Below the pieces are notes generated by a model. That model was not told the origin of the DNA, made no database searches, and saw only the letters and a program-made list of their open reading frames with translations. Both the position numbers and the translations under genes were made by a program. Of a DNA stretch of 54,947 bases, positions 1 to 9,623 are shown piece by piece; position 1 is the stretch's first letter, and every line of letters starts with the position of its first letter. Source of the DNA: Bacteroidota bacterium (GTDB lineage: Bacteria; Bacteroidota; Bacteroidia; Chitinophagales; Chitinophagaceae); assembly GCA_013285855.1 (NCBI GenBank), contig JABDGW010000009.1, positions 1 through 54,947 of the forward strand. The letters run 5' to 3'.

Positions 1-313
1 TTGAATCGTAAAAAGTTTTTATAGTTTCTGCAAGACTTTTGTTTACAACCTGCCGGGCAACAAGCAGGAGCGGCAATACAAGCAGAAACCTCACATGCGT
101 AGCAACATCACGAACAAAAAGCAGGAAAAATTGTTGCCATCCAAGTTGAGAAAAAGATAATAACACAAGCGGTAACCAGCATAGTAACACAAGGAGTATC
201 ACCATTAATATTTTAAACCGGGTGGTTTTACGCTCAAACCCAGATCTGTCAATCAATTTCCAGATTATTCCACCCGGAACAAAAGCATAATCTTTAGCTG
301 TAGCTTCTGTCAT
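1..313 (-). CDS. Partial membrane protein, runs off the window start
   Basis: An open frame begins with ATG at 313-311 and is still open at base 1, so only the first ~104 residues are visible. It starts MTEATAKDYAF and has two strongly hydrophobic segments, at about residues 35-54 and 82-94. It begins 7 bases after the stop of the gene at 321-653 and on the same strand, so it is probably the third gene of a small membrane-protein operon. I do not recognise the family; the function is unknown. Confidence 0.6.
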   Translation of the reverse strand, partial: MTEATAKDYAFVPGGIIWKLIDRSGFERKTTRFKILMVILLVLLCWLPLVLLSFSQLGWQQFFLLFVRDVATHVRFLLVLPLLLVARQVVNKSLAETIKTFYDS

Positions 314-320
314 TGGTTAA

Positions 321-653
321 TTATTGCTGGTTTATAATTGCACTTTCCACCATTGAAAAAACTATTAAAAGAAAGTAGAGCGAAATGCCTGTTATAAAAA
401 GGATTAATGTTTTCCTGTAATAAGCATCTGCTTTATCTCTTGGATAATTTATATTCAAAATGCGGTACAACACTATAAGCGATATCGGCACATGTATACA
501 AAGGCTTAATGCAATCAAATATTCCAGGTACCTTGGGCTGCTAAACGCTTTAGGAACCCAATTGGCTGCCATGTTAAGTGTAAAGCCCAGTATGATACCG
601 GTGGCAGTAACAATCGGCTGCCTTAGATTTCTTAATTTATCATCTTCAGTCAT
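321..653 (-). CDS. Small predicted membrane protein, unknown function
   Basis: A 110-residue protein with a charged N-terminus (MTEDDKLRN) and three hydrophobic segments at about residues 13-32, 44-65 and 83-105, so most likely a three-helix inner-membrane protein. It lies 22 bases downstream of the bestrophin-like gene and 7 bases upstream of another membrane-protein gene, all on the minus strand, which suggests co-transcription. No catalytic motif is visible. The start is an ATG inside a compact operon and I see no better alternative. Confidence 0.6.
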   Translation of the reverse strand: MTEDDKLRNLRQPIVTATGIILGFTLNMAANWVPKAFSSPRYLEYLIALSLCIHVPISLIVLYRILNINYPRDKADAYYRKTLILFITGISLYFLLIVFSMVESAIINQQ

Positions 654-675
654 ATCATTTAATTCACTTTGTTGA

Positions 676-1464
676 TCAATACGTGAAGCTGTTTTTAAGA
701 TTATTAATGGCTTGTATTCCTGTATTCGCTTTTATTATTCCCCGCATGGGCCTGCTAAGATCAAGTGTAACATATGTAACCATTGATGATAGCAATGCAA
801 ACACTACAATAATGATCCAGTCTCTCGGCCGTATGCCTGAGCTTGTAAACCCGCTTATAAAACTTGTTATTAACCCCAGGGTAAATAACATATATACTAT
901 CAGGTCGGGCACTCTTGCGTATAAGGTCATTTCTGCAGTCGTAGCAATATCAAACATGGTGTTTAACGCAGGGATCATGTTATTTGAAGGAATAAGCATA
1001 TTTGGCTGTTTGGATTGTTGCGCAGCTCTCGACCAGATTGAACCGGCTGCCTGTGCAGCATCCTCTTTTGCCTTTTTAAATAATACGGTATCGGTAACAT
1101 CATTATAAAAAGAAATTCGTGCATCAATGTATTTCTTAAAGTCTGCGCGAAATTCATCACGAACACTGTCTGAATAAAGATCTGAACGAAGTAGTGCTGT
1201 TCCAATATCATTTGCTTCTTCTACAATAATATCCCGCACATTGGTATAACGTGAGGCCGACATGCCAAATGTAAAGGCAAGTATAAATGCTGATAAACCA
1301 AATAATGCACTTAGTAATGAATGTACGCCTCCTTTTTGCTCAACTTCTTGCTGCTTCCATAGTTTACCCAATAAACGGCCAAGCAGAACCATTACCAGCA
1401 TTCCGAAAAATAAAAGAATGCAAAGTACAAGCGCACTCGTTGCATGAATTAAAGAAATTTCCAT
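676..1464 (-). CDS. DUF4239/bestrophin-like membrane protein
   Basis: A 262-residue protein with four predicted membrane helices, at about residues 8-30, 48-70, 188-208 and 214-236. Between the second and third lies a soluble loop. The stretch GLSAFILAFTFGMSASRY, followed by an EEANDIGTALLR segment and the late TLDLSRPMRG element, is the pattern of the DUF4239 (bestrophin-like) family. Its members are integral membrane proteins of uncertain role, possibly ion channels; that role is family-based inference. It is the first gene of a three-gene minus-strand run and is divergent from the MscS-type channel gene, with 300 bases between them. Confidence 0.7.
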   Translation of the reverse strand: MEISLIHATSALVLCILLFFGMLVMVLLGRLLGKLWKQQEVEQKGGVHSLLSALFGLSAFILAFTFGMSASRYTNVRDIIVEEANDIGTALLRSDLYSDSVRDEFRADFKKYIDARISFYNDVTDTVLFKKAKEDAAQAAGSIWSRAAQQSKQPNMLIPSNNMIPALNTMFDIATTAEMTLYARVPDLIVYMLFTLGLITSFISGFTSSGIRPRDWIIIVVFALLSSMVTYVTLDLSRPMRGIIKANTGIQAINNLKNSFTY

Positions 1465-1577
1465 TGTCGGTATCTAGCTTTTTATTCTGTTAGGATTTAA
1501 GCATGTATAAAATCAATTTAACATTGCAAAGAACTGAAACTACTAAACTTTCTGAAGAAGAAACAGACATTGAACAA

Positions 1578-1588
1578 TTAACCGTTAA
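1578..1588. promoter_or_regulatory. Perfect TTAAC-C-GTTAA palindrome between divergent genes
   Basis: This 11-base odd palindrome is an exact match to the TTWAC-N-GTWAA motif that recurs in intergenic DNA between 9 and 25 kb. It sits in the 300-base gap between the bestrophin-like gene (minus) and the MscS gene (plus), 177 bases before the MscS start. A 70-codon frame covers it (1503-1715), but that frame has no recognisable features and I treat the gap as non-coding. The gap holds nothing else I can name. Confidence 0.45.
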
Positions 1589-1764
1589 ATGGACTATACT
1601 GCGGCTATTAGATAAAAGAATCGTACTTTTTCTTTTGCACAGCAAGATAAAACATACTAAAATGTCTTTAGTTCAGGATCAGGTGAATAGCTTTCAACAA
1701 GCAGGAATTTTGTAAGCTTAAGTAAAATGCTGATGAATAATATATCTGTGCTTAATATATAAAA

Positions 1765-4356
1765 ATGCAATTCAGTTTGGCTTCAATCACCGGCACAATG
1801 CAGTTTTCTAAAAAGCATATAAGCTTGGTACATCTAAAATATTTTGTACTGATAACTTTCTTTTTAGTAATGCACAAAACTGGTTTTTCTCAACAGGATT
1901 CAATCCCAATCCAGATTCCAACCCCAATCCCGATTCCGCAAAAAACTGCCATGGATTCGGCAGAGATCAAACACGATTCAGCATCCAATAATCTTTTTAA
2001 TTACATTAAAAAATCCGGGGCCAATGAGCAAAGAAAAAACCTGCTGGAGTACAGTGAAGACACCATAGCTACACAGCAGGATGCAACTATTGAATTGATA
2101 AAAGAACTTACGCTGGAAGCACAAAACTACCTGGAAAATGGGCTTGATACAACCGGGCTTACTTATGAATTAAACCAGATCAAGAACTGGTACCAGGTTA
2201 CAAGTGATGGCGTTTTCACCAACATTGGTACCATGCAAACGCATCGCAACCTGGAAACATCTTACAAGATAATGCGGGAACTGCTGATACGGGTAACAGC
2301 AAGAAAATCATCATTAGATCAGTATTATAAAAAATTAGTTAACTATAGAAATACAATTGACTCTCTTTACAAAGAAGATGTATTGTACCAGTTCTCTTCT
2401 GATTCCGCAACTTTAATGCATTATGCAGAAAGGCTGACTATCGTATCACAGGAGATTAAACCCATTGACAGTTCTTTAAAAAGAATGCTGCTTGATGTAT
2501 CAGAATTGCAGCCTGCAATAAATATACTGGTAAACAAACTGGCTTCCGGTATAGAACAAATCGAAATTTATCAGAATGAACTTTCCGCAAGAACATTTAA
2601 CAGGGAAACCAATAACCTGAATGGCCCGGTGAAATATGCTCGTCCTTTTAACGAGATATTTAAAGTCTCAACCATAAAAGCAGTGCTATCCTTTATTTTT
2701 TACGTGCAGAATGAAACCGGGAAGCTTACCCTGTTATGTCTTCTTGTAATTACATGTACAATTTTTTTGTTCAATTTAAAACGAAGGTTGCGAAAACAAA
2801 ACCTGCTGAATAAAAATGACCAGGAGCAATCGGTATTGAAATACCCTTTTTTATCAGCATTGGTTATTGTTTTAAATATTTTCCAGTTTGTTTTTATTGA
2901 TCCGCCTTTTGTTTTTGCTGCGCTGATATGGATTCTTTCGGGGCTATCCTTTGTTTTCATACTAAAAAACGTTGTTGCCAGGTACTGGCTGTTAGCCTGG
3001 TTAATTCTCTTCGTTCTTTTTCTTATTGCGTGTGTTGATACGCTTATTTTACAAGCTACAAGACCCGAAAGATGGATAATGGTAAGCCTGGCAATTGCCG
3101 GTATACTTTCAGGCGCTGCAATAATATTGGGTGGGCATAGAACTGAGCTGAAAGAAAAATTATTGCTCTATTTTATTGGCTTTGGCATTATCATGCAAAC
3201 AGCCTCAATCCTGGCCAATGGATATGGCCGGTACAATGTTTCTAAAACCTGCCTGATAGCCGGCTTTTTTAATGTAGTGCTGGTAATATTGTTTTATTGG
3301 ACGTTGCGGTTTATTGGCCAGGGTTTTGCGCTAACTGCCAGGGTTTATAACAAGCCAGACAGGAAGTTATTCAATATCAATTTTGAGCGTGCAGACGGTA
3401 ATACTCCCACTGTATTTTATGTGTTACTTTTTATTGGATGGTTTATTTTACTTGCCCGCAATTTTTATGAGTTTAATTATATTTCGGTTCCCGTAAAGAA
3501 TCTCATCACTCAAAAAAGAACAATTGGTGAATTTTCCTTTACCATTGGAAGCATTTTTGAATTTTTCCTGATCCTTTATTTATCAGGAATGATTTCAAGG
3601 ATGGTTTCATTTTTTGCTTCAGGCAACACTGCTGAACCAGGCATTGGCCGAAGAAGTGGAATTGGCAGTTGGGTACTCATCATACGAATATCCGTCATAA
3701 CTATTGGGTTATTGGCAGCGTTTGCTGCTATTGGCATACCGATGGACAGGCTTACCATCATCTTAAGTGCATTAAGCGTTGGCGTTGGTTTTGGATTGCA
3801 AAGCCTGGTGAACAACCTGGTGAGCGGCCTTATTATCTCATTTGAAAAACCGGTTAATGTTGGCGATATAGTAGAGATCGGCGAACAGAAAGGTGTGGTA
3901 AAATCAATTGGATTTAGAAGCAGTATTATTACCACTGCTGCCGGGGCAAACGTGGTGATACCAAATGGTGATTTATTGAACCGGCAACTAATAAACTGGA
4001 CGCACGAAAACCCTTCCATATCTGTTGATATAAATGTTGGTGTAGCATACGGCACCAACCTGATTCAGGTAATTAAAATATTACAGGAGTTGCCCGGAAA
4101 GGATGAAAGAATTCTGCGTAACCCCGCACCCAGCGTAGTTATCAGGCAATTTAACAGCAGTTCTATTGATATGCAACTATCTTTTTGGCTGAAAAATATA
4201 AGAGATCTATCCGCAGTAAAAAGCACTATTCTTTTGGCAATAGACCTTGCATTCAAAGAAAATGCAATTAAGATCCCTTTTCCCCGGCAGGAACTGCATA
4301 TTAGCTCGTTTACAAAAGAGGAAATTTCTGACAAAAATGAAGGTGAAAAAAAGTGA
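1765..4356 (+). CDS. Large MscS-family mechanosensitive channel
   Basis: An 863-residue inner-membrane channel. After a signal-like segment ending VMHKTGFSQQ, a proline/isoleucine run of I-P-T-P-I-P type leads into a long periplasmic, mostly helical region to about residue 300. Several membrane helices follow. The C-terminal part has the MscS pore and beta domain: LSALSVGVGFGLQSLVNNL near residues 667-686, then FEKPVNVGDIVEIGEQKG and a VIPNG motif near 730. This long form resembles MscK/YbdG-type proteins more than the ~290-residue MscS, and gating during osmotic downshock is the family role. A second ATG at 1798 could be the true start, because it places the signal segment closer to the N-terminus. 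It stands alone and converges on the amidohydrolase gene. Confidence 0.85.
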   Translation: MQFSLASITGTMQFSKKHISLVHLKYFVLITFFLVMHKTGFSQQDSIPIQIPTPIPIPQKTAMDSAEIKHDSASNNLFNYIKKSGANEQRKNLLEYSEDTIATQQDATIELIKELTLEAQNYLENGLDTTGLTYELNQIKNWYQVTSDGVFTNIGTMQTHRNLETSYKIMRELLIRVTARKSSLDQYYKKLVNYRNTIDSLYKEDVLYQFSSDSATLMHYAERLTIVSQEIKPIDSSLKRMLLDVSELQPAINILVNKLASGIEQIEIYQNELSARTFNRETNNLNGPVKYARPFNEIFKVSTIKAVLSFIFYVQNETGKLTLLCLLVITCTIFLFNLKRRLRKQNLLNKNDQEQSVLKYPFLSALVIVLNIFQFVFIDPPFVFAALIWILSGLSFVFILKNVVARYWLLAWLILFVLFLIACVDTLILQATRPERWIMVSLAIAGILSGAAIILGGHRTELKEKLLLYFIGFGIIMQTASILANGYGRYNVSKTCLIAGFFNVVLVILFYWTLRFIGQGFALTARVYNKPDRKLFNINFERADGNTPTVFYVLLFIGWFILLARNFYEFNYISVPVKNLITQKRTIGEFSFTIGSIFEFFLILYLSGMISRMVSFFASGNTAEPGIGRRSGIGSWVLIIRISVITIGLLAAFAAIGIPMDRLTIILSALSVGVGFGLQSLVNNLVSGLIISFEKPVNVGDIVEIGEQKGVVKSIGFRSSIITTAAGANVVIPNGDLLNRQLINWTHENPSISVDINVGVAYGTNLIQVIKILQELPGKDERILRNPAPSVVIRQFNSSSIDMQLSFWLKNIRDLSAVKSTILLAIDLAFKENAIKIPFPRQELHISSFTKEEISDKNEGEKK

Positions 4357-4414
4357 TGATCTTCATTTAGCATCATTTGTTAGCAAGTGGTTGCACTGTT
4401 CTTAATTGTCATTT

Positions 4415-5572
4415 TTATTTTGCTTCTTCGCCCGAACTTGGTGTGGATGGTGGTATTGCCATTTCATCATTTGCATGTTGCTGCTCCCATGCACGCACTT
4501 TTATTCTTGCAGCATCAAACAAACGTGCATAGTTCCCTTTCAGCAGTTTATATTTTGCATCTGGTGTAAGTTGTGCCAGTAAGGGCTCATACATACGATA
4601 AACCTTTAAATAACTGTCTTGTGTTGCAGGCGCTACTTCATCTGTTCCAAATAAAAATCTGTCAGGATATTTATTAATGAGCGCGGCAGCAGCTTTAATA
4701 GTTTCAGGTGTTGCAACAATATACTTTGCTACTTCATCCCATGATATATCAATACATACATGCTTAAGCGCAGGATCAGAAAGTGCCTGGTCAATTATCT
4801 GTAATTGATCTTTTACCGGGCGAACTATTCTTCCCAAACCACAATGCGCCCATATTATAGTTGTATTTGGGTGTCGCCTGAAAAGATCGCCAAGCTGTTT
4901 TGCCTGGTATGGCGGTTGGCCGGGTTTTGGAAATGGCGCATCTATATCGTTATGTATTAAAACAACAAGGCCAACTTCACCCGCAAACGAAAAAATACTA
5001 TCCAATGCAGGGTTTAGTAAGCTTGCAGTTTCACCTGAAATTTTAGGTGAAACAAATTCTTTGTGAATAGTGAACTCACCAATGCCACTGAACACGCCGG
5101 GAAATGTGAGCAATACCCTCCTGATATGATCCGCAGCATACATATCAGTAGGATTAAAACCGGTAATCATCGGATCAAAACGGGCTTGTTGCTCTTTGGT
5201 AAGCGACCTGTACTGCATAGCAATATAGGCATCAGTAAAAGAGTAATAATATAATGGCGCATCTGTTTGCAGATAATAAGTTGGTGCGTAATTACCTGAA
5301 TTTCCATAATCCCACTGCTGTTGCAACGGGATACCAAATAAGGTTGAACGAGGCACTTTATTGCCCATAACTTCAAGAAACTTTTGAACAGTTATTCCTT
5401 CCTGTATATAATTAGTAAGATGAAAATGCGAATCGTAGAAAAGAGCGGTGTCCGGAGTGGTAGAATTTTGAGCTAAGCCACGAAAAAAGACTGTTATCAA
5501 AAGAAGAAAAATAAGCAAATGTTTTTGGAATACTTCCCTGTTTAAGATTAATATCAGTTGATTTTTTTTCAT
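4415..5572 (-). CDS. Exported amidohydrolase (TIM-barrel, amidohydrolase 2 type)
   Basis: A 385-residue protein with a signal peptide (hydrophobic LLIFLLLITVFF, cleavage after GLAQ). Metal-site elements of the amidohydrolase superfamily are visible: FYDSHFHL (the HxH of strand 1), VVLIHNDID, IIWAHCGLGR, and a late FLFGTDEVAP aspartate. These fit a metal-dependent hydrolase or decarboxylase of the amidohydrolase-2 group; the substrate cannot be read from sequence. It lies 144 bases after a porin-like gene on the same strand, with an intrinsic terminator in the gap, so it is either a separate unit or fed by readthrough. Its export and position suggest a link to the neighbouring exported glutaminase, but that is inference. 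Confidence 0.75.
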   Translation of the reverse strand: MKKNQLILILNREVFQKHLLIFLLLITVFFRGLAQNSTTPDTALFYDSHFHLTNYIQEGITVQKFLEVMGNKVPRSTLFGIPLQQQWDYGNSGNYAPTYYLQTDAPLYYYSFTDAYIAMQYRSLTKEQQARFDPMITGFNPTDMYAADHIRRVLLTFPGVFSGIGEFTIHKEFVSPKISGETASLLNPALDSIFSFAGEVGLVVLIHNDIDAPFPKPGQPPYQAKQLGDLFRRHPNTTIIWAHCGLGRIVRPVKDQLQIIDQALSDPALKHVCIDISWDEVAKYIVATPETIKAAAALINKYPDRFLFGTDEVAPATQDSYLKVYRMYEPLLAQLTPDAKYKLLKGNYARLFDAARIKVRAWEQQHANDEMAIPPSTPSSGEEAK

Positions 5573-5618
5573 GTTCTTTTCATTGTATTAGAAAATCTCA
5601 AAGGCTTGGCTTGAAATT

Positions 5619-5649
5619 TTAAAAAATGCCCCACACTAGAAAGTGCGGG
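5619..5649 (-). terminator. Intrinsic terminator after the porin-like gene
   Basis: Read on the minus strand, CCCGCAC and GTGTGGG pair with one G-U wobble around a six-base loop, and a run of six T follows (the A run at 5621-5626). It lies just after the 5717-7060 gene and before the amidohydrolase gene. It would end or attenuate the DcaP-glutaminase-porin transcript. Confidence 0.65.
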
Positions 5650-5716
5650 ACGAAAATCCCCGCTTGTCTAAAATCTTTTTCTTTATAAATCAGCTTCGAT
5701 ACTCTTTAATTTGAGA

Positions 5717-7060
5717 TTAAAAATTAAGTTCGAAATCAAGGTTAAAACCAGTTCCATTAGCACCAACAGTATAAGGATATGCCAGGCCTCCAACAGGGCA
5801 TTGGTTCATAAAAATTAATTGTGCGTTTATACGGGCAGAGATGGTATGTTTAAACGGAAAGAAATTGAGACCTGTTCTCACTTCCGATGGGTTACCATAT
5901 TGACCAAATATTCTTGAGTAAGTTGTATACAACTGGAGTTTTTTTGGGACAACCATTGCTGATGCAAGAAGCTGAAATCCATTATCATTAAGTTTATCAA
6001 ACGGCAGGGAAGAATTTGGATCTACCTTAGTTGTCTTGAACTGGTCAATCTTCCGCCAATAATATTCACCTTCCAATGCAAAGCCTTTAAGTTTTGCTCC
6101 GCCATCTAAAGAAACCATTTGATCCCTGGCTTCTTCAATCTGTACTCCGTTGGCGAACAGGCTGGGAGCGAAAATGGAACTTCCGTCTGAAACACGTAAG
6201 GTTGTATTTTCAAACGCATCAGAAGTAGGCTGGCCTTGCCGTGTTTCATTACTCCGGGTAAAATGACCGCCAAACCTGGTAGCAACTTTCTGGTGATTAT
6301 CATAATCGCCGTAACTGCCATTAAACATACCATATTCACCTGTGGTGGGTAAATAAATCAGAGCCGCTGATAGTGTATTGAGTTTGGCATCAATCTGCCC
6401 GGCATCAACGCCCAATGTGCTCATGTTGTTGCCAAGCATCACCATGTAATTCAGTTTTTTTGTAACCTCACCTTTTGCCTGTACTCCGCTGGTATAAGAA
6501 GGACGCATATATTCATCGGCTATCATGCGATTATCAACCGATAACCAAAAAGGATAATTTCCTTCAGTAGACCTTACTCCCGGCAGCGACATAATACCCC
6601 CTGTAAGTTTGAAATACTTACAAAAATTATAAGTAAGATTGCCGGCAACAACTACCTGGGCTCCTTGCCCCTGCGATGCATTGGATGTCCAGACATATAG
6701 AAAATAAGTGAGTTTCGGATCAAAAGCCCAGCCTGAAAAGTAAATACTCACTTTATTTAACTGGATATCCTGGCGCCTGTCAACAGTTTGGGTTTTTCCA
6801 AAACCATCTACGTAACTGGAAGCGTATCCCAATTGATTAAGATAACGGAGATACGTATAAGGCCTGATGTTAACTTCACCATATTTTGAATGTGCTATTC
6901 TATGGCCTTGCATGATCCTATAAGGATCTGCATTGGTTGTATCAACATTGCCTGGTGGCTTTTGCTGTGCTGTAGCCATAACGCATTTAGTTGTTATGAA
7001 GCAAATCATTGCAATTCTGCACAATATTCTCCTTAACAGCGGGTAGTTGATTATATCCAT
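5717..7060 (-). CDS. Porin-like outer-membrane beta-barrel protein
   Basis: A 447-residue protein. The first 32 residues form a signal region ending ATAQQ. After it comes alternating amphipathic sequence with many aromatic residues, ending in FNLDFELNF, a terminal phenylalanine typical of outer-membrane barrels. Segments such as VSIYFSGWAFDPKLTYFLYVW and an internal 'GGIMSLPGVRSTEGNYPFWLSVDNR' region resemble phosphate-selective or OprP-type porins; I assign only 'porin-like'. The gene begins 15 bases after the glutaminase stop, so the two are almost surely co-transcribed with the DcaP-like porin upstream. A role in passing glutamine or its products is inferred from context. Confidence 0.7.
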   Translation of the reverse strand: MDIINYPLLRRILCRIAMICFITTKCVMATAQQKPPGNVDTTNADPYRIMQGHRIAHSKYGEVNIRPYTYLRYLNQLGYASSYVDGFGKTQTVDRRQDIQLNKVSIYFSGWAFDPKLTYFLYVWTSNASQGQGAQVVVAGNLTYNFCKYFKLTGGIMSLPGVRSTEGNYPFWLSVDNRMIADEYMRPSYTSGVQAKGEVTKKLNYMVMLGNNMSTLGVDAGQIDAKLNTLSAALIYLPTTGEYGMFNGSYGDYDNHQKVATRFGGHFTRSNETRQGQPTSDAFENTTLRVSDGSSIFAPSLFANGVQIEEARDQMVSLDGGAKLKGFALEGEYYWRKIDQFKTTKVDPNSSLPFDKLNDNGFQLLASAMVVPKKLQLYTTYSRIFGQYGNPSEVRTGLNFFPFKHTISARINAQLIFMNQCPVGGLAYPYTVGANGTGFNLDFELNF

Positions 7061-7075
7061 TCTAATGTTTAATAT

Positions 7076-8110
7076 CTATTGTTTAGGCTGCACCAAATAA
7101 GGATTTACCCCTAATTGCTGTATTACATATTGAATAACTTTTTGCGCTTTTACGCTATTGCCTGCTGCATCTAACGGAGGAGATACTACAGCAATTCCAA
7201 ACTTGCCCGGGCAAACTGCAAGCAATCCACCACCTACACCACTCTTTGCAGGAATGCCTGAATTAAATAACCAGATACCTGAATCATCATACAGGCCAGC
7301 GGTTGCCATTACAGGCAAAGTGTACATCACCGTTTGCGGGCTTACTACTTTCTTTTTAGTTACAGGGTTTACACCGCCATTTGCCAATGTCGCTGCCATT
7401 TCAGCAAGGTCCTGTGCATTTACATTAATAGCGCACTGCTTGGTATATATATCCGTTGCCTGCACAGGATCAAAATACATTCTGCCATAAGCATACAATA
7501 AATGCGCAATTGCCTGGTTGCGTAAATTATCGCCTGCTTCACTTACGTATACAGGCCAGTTTAGTGAAAGTTGCCGTCCTGCAAAAGCACTATGAATGTC
7601 AAGAATATTTTTCCATTTGGCGGCTGAATCAGCGCCGGCCATAAGACTACTTGCTGCAATAGCACCGGGATTTACCAGCGGGTTTATCTCTTTTCCTTTC
7701 TGCAGTTCAACTGCAACAATAGAGTTGAAACGCATACCGGTTGCATCCACACCAATTTTATCCTGTATGGCTTGCGGTCCAAGGTCTTCAATATCTTTAG
7801 CCATAGTAAAGACTTTTGAAACACTTTGAATGGATACCATTGAAGTGATGTCGCCTTTTGTGTAAACCTGTCCATCCGTAGTTACCAATGCAATACCAAA
7901 GATGTTGGGATCAACATTAGCAAGTTCTTTTATGTAGTCTGCATTCTTGCCTTCCTGCAGGTCTTTGAATTTATTGTATGCATCATCTAATGCTTTCTGA
8001 ATATTTTCTTTTGTTAATGTTTGCGCTTTAAGCTGAAAAGAGATCGTCAGTGTTAATATCAGGATGGTTGTTATCATCCGCCATGGAATTGTGAAAATAC
8101 TTTTTTTCAT
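7076..8110 (-). CDS. glsA: Exported glutaminase (serine-dependent, GlsA family)
   Basis: Hydrolyses L-glutamine to glutamate and ammonia. The protein matches the beta-lactamase-fold glutaminase family: VDPNIFGIALVTTDGQVY, then the catalytic S-x-x-K in SIQSVSKVF (S99 and K102 counted from the upstream ATG at 8119), later KEINPLVNPGAIA and a SGIPAKSGVGGGLLAV segment. Unlike the cytoplasmic E. coli enzymes, it has a clear signal peptide (ITTILILTLTISFQLKAQ), so it should act in the periplasm. I chose the ATG at 8110 (MKKS); 8119 adds three residues. It is 24 bases after a DcaP-like porin gene and 15 bases before another porin-like gene, forming one operon. Identity is secure; location rests on the signal peptide. 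Confidence 0.9.
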   Translation of the reverse strand: MKKSIFTIPWRMITTILILTLTISFQLKAQTLTKENIQKALDDAYNKFKDLQEGKNADYIKELANVDPNIFGIALVTTDGQVYTKGDITSMVSIQSVSKVFTMAKDIEDLGPQAIQDKIGVDATGMRFNSIVAVELQKGKEINPLVNPGAIAASSLMAGADSAAKWKNILDIHSAFAGRQLSLNWPVYVSEAGDNLRNQAIAHLLYAYGRMYFDPVQATDIYTKQCAINVNAQDLAEMAATLANGGVNPVTKKKVVSPQTVMYTLPVMATAGLYDDSGIWLFNSGIPAKSGVGGGLLAVCPGKFGIAVVSPPLDAAGNSVKAQKVIQYVIQQLGVNPYLVQPKQ

Positions 8111-8143
8111 GATTAGCATTTTTATTAATTAAAATGAATTTGA

Positions 8144-9382
8144 TTATTGGTCACCCTCACCCTCGCCTTTGCTTTTAGCAACAACTTCATTGTCTTTCTT
8201 TTTATAGAAAACCTGTGAGAAACTATATTTGAATGAGAGTTGAACCTTGGTTGCATTGGATTTAAATCCATCGCTAAAATTTTGCCTTTCACCCCATTGC
8301 AATTCGGCTACAGCCCAAAAATTCTTAACCGGCGTAACAGAAAGATTCACTATTGCGTACTGCCCGTTTTTATAAGCATTGGGAGAACCTAAGTCTGTAT
8401 TTGTTATATGGACACTTGAATAGCCAATGGAGGTGCACCACGCAGGTGACCAATAGTGATCAAGAAAAGCAACAACGCCTGATACCGGCAATGCTTCACC
8501 CGTAATAGAACCGGAGGAAGTGATTTTAGTACCTACATCTACCGGTGCATCCTGCATATAATTTTCAATGCCTTCTCCATAAACATATGATCCACGGAAA
8601 ACATCGGATTTGCCAAGATTAATCGCTGTACCGAAGTTCACACCCCATCCTGTAACATGGCCATTAACCTTTCCATTGGCACTAAAATCCTTCCATCTTA
8701 ACTCGCGCAACATGCCGGATATCTGAATATGGCCCCAGGGTCCGCTTCTTTTATAGTGTGCGGACAAATCGGGCAGGTGCAATTGCGCTTTCACACTATC
8801 TAACGATTCGGGCGTTTCCACAACACCTTTATCTGCACTGGTACCAGGACGCTCCAATGCGATAAATACTTCATTGTCGCCTTTTACAGGTGCATACCTT
8901 AGTTGTATATTTCTATAAAATACCATCCCGCTAGGCCCCCAGTATTCCGCTGTATTTGGCCATATATCAGCATCCATGAACGGAGAATTTGCCTGGCCCA
9001 CCAATACTTTTCCAAGTTCACCATAAAAATTGCGTGGACGTAATGTTGTTTGGCCTTCATCACCTCCTGTACCCCACAGATCAAATTCAAAGACAGCCGT
9101 CAACTCACCCATTGGTGTTTGCGTATAACCTTTTACCCCAAACCTTGATTGTCGCACACCAAAAAAAACCTGGCCATCCGGTGCAAACTGATCTTTATAA
9201 GACGGAAGTTTGGTAATACGCAAAGCATCTGACCACGCAGGGTTGATTTGGTCGAAATTGTATCCCATGTCAGTCATCGCAAAGCCATAAATTTCAAGAT
9301 TTCTTACCAGGGATGTGTCTTGCGCCCGGGATGAAAAGGCAGCTATAAGCAGCGCAATTACAAGTAATAGTTTTAATTTCAT
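8144..9382 (-). CDS. DcaP-like outer-membrane porin
   Basis: A 412-residue protein with a signal peptide (LLLVIALLIAAFSSRAQ). Its mature N-terminus has the DcaP-type pattern: LEIYGFAMTDMGYNF, then VRQSRFGVKGYTQTPMGEL, a VFEFDLWG strand, and a 'VGQANSPFMD' turn. DcaP proteins are trimeric porins linked to uptake of dicarboxylates and similar anions in other bacteria; the substrate here is inferred. The C-terminus (GEGEGDQ) is acidic and extends past a likely barrel-closing FKYSFSQVFY strand, which is unusual. It is the first gene of the operon with glutaminase, and a paired TTWAC-N-GTWAA site lies about 150-170 bases upstream. Confidence 0.75.
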   Translation of the reverse strand: MKLKLLLVIALLIAAFSSRAQDTSLVRNLEIYGFAMTDMGYNFDQINPAWSDALRITKLPSYKDQFAPDGQVFFGVRQSRFGVKGYTQTPMGELTAVFEFDLWGTGGDEGQTTLRPRNFYGELGKVLVGQANSPFMDADIWPNTAEYWGPSGMVFYRNIQLRYAPVKGDNEVFIALERPGTSADKGVVETPESLDSVKAQLHLPDLSAHYKRSGPWGHIQISGMLRELRWKDFSANGKVNGHVTGWGVNFGTAINLGKSDVFRGSYVYGEGIENYMQDAPVDVGTKITSSGSITGEALPVSGVVAFLDHYWSPAWCTSIGYSSVHITNTDLGSPNAYKNGQYAIVNLSVTPVKNFWAVAELQWGERQNFSDGFKSNATKVQLSFKYSFSQVFYKKKDNEVVAKSKGEGEGDQ

Positions 9383-9524
9383 ACAGGTATTTTTAAGAAA
9401 TGAAGAAATAATTTAATTGATTACGTTGCTTATAATTTTATCTAATTCGCCAACTATGGTAGCTCAGTAATTATTAACAGCCAAGGTAGAATGTATATGG
9501 AAAAGTAAAGATGATTAGAGACAC

Positions 9525-9558
9525 TTTACGGTAATGGATAAAGACATTTAACGGTAAA
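9525..9558. promoter_or_regulatory. Paired near-palindromic operator, centres 23 bp apart
   Basis: Two sites, TTTACGGTAAT (9525-9535) and TTAACGGTAAA (9548-9558), have centres at 9530 and 9553. The outer flanks also mirror each other (CACTTTAC on the left, GTAAAGTG on the right). They lie between the divergent DcaP-glutaminase operon and the DUF481 gene. The same pair with the same 23-bp step lies between aspartase and the DASS transporter. Two turns of helix between centres would place two dimers on one face. The binding protein is not known. Confidence 0.6.
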
Positions 9559-9623
9559 GTGAGATGAAGGAGCAGCAGTGTGTAGAATTAATAACTTACT
9601 TACAATGCATTCGTTGTAATTGA

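Noticed and set aside
1503-1715. A 70-codon open frame between the bestrophin-like and MscS genes
   Set aside because: No signal, domain or start context; it overlaps a perfect operator-like palindrome, so I treat it as non-coding.
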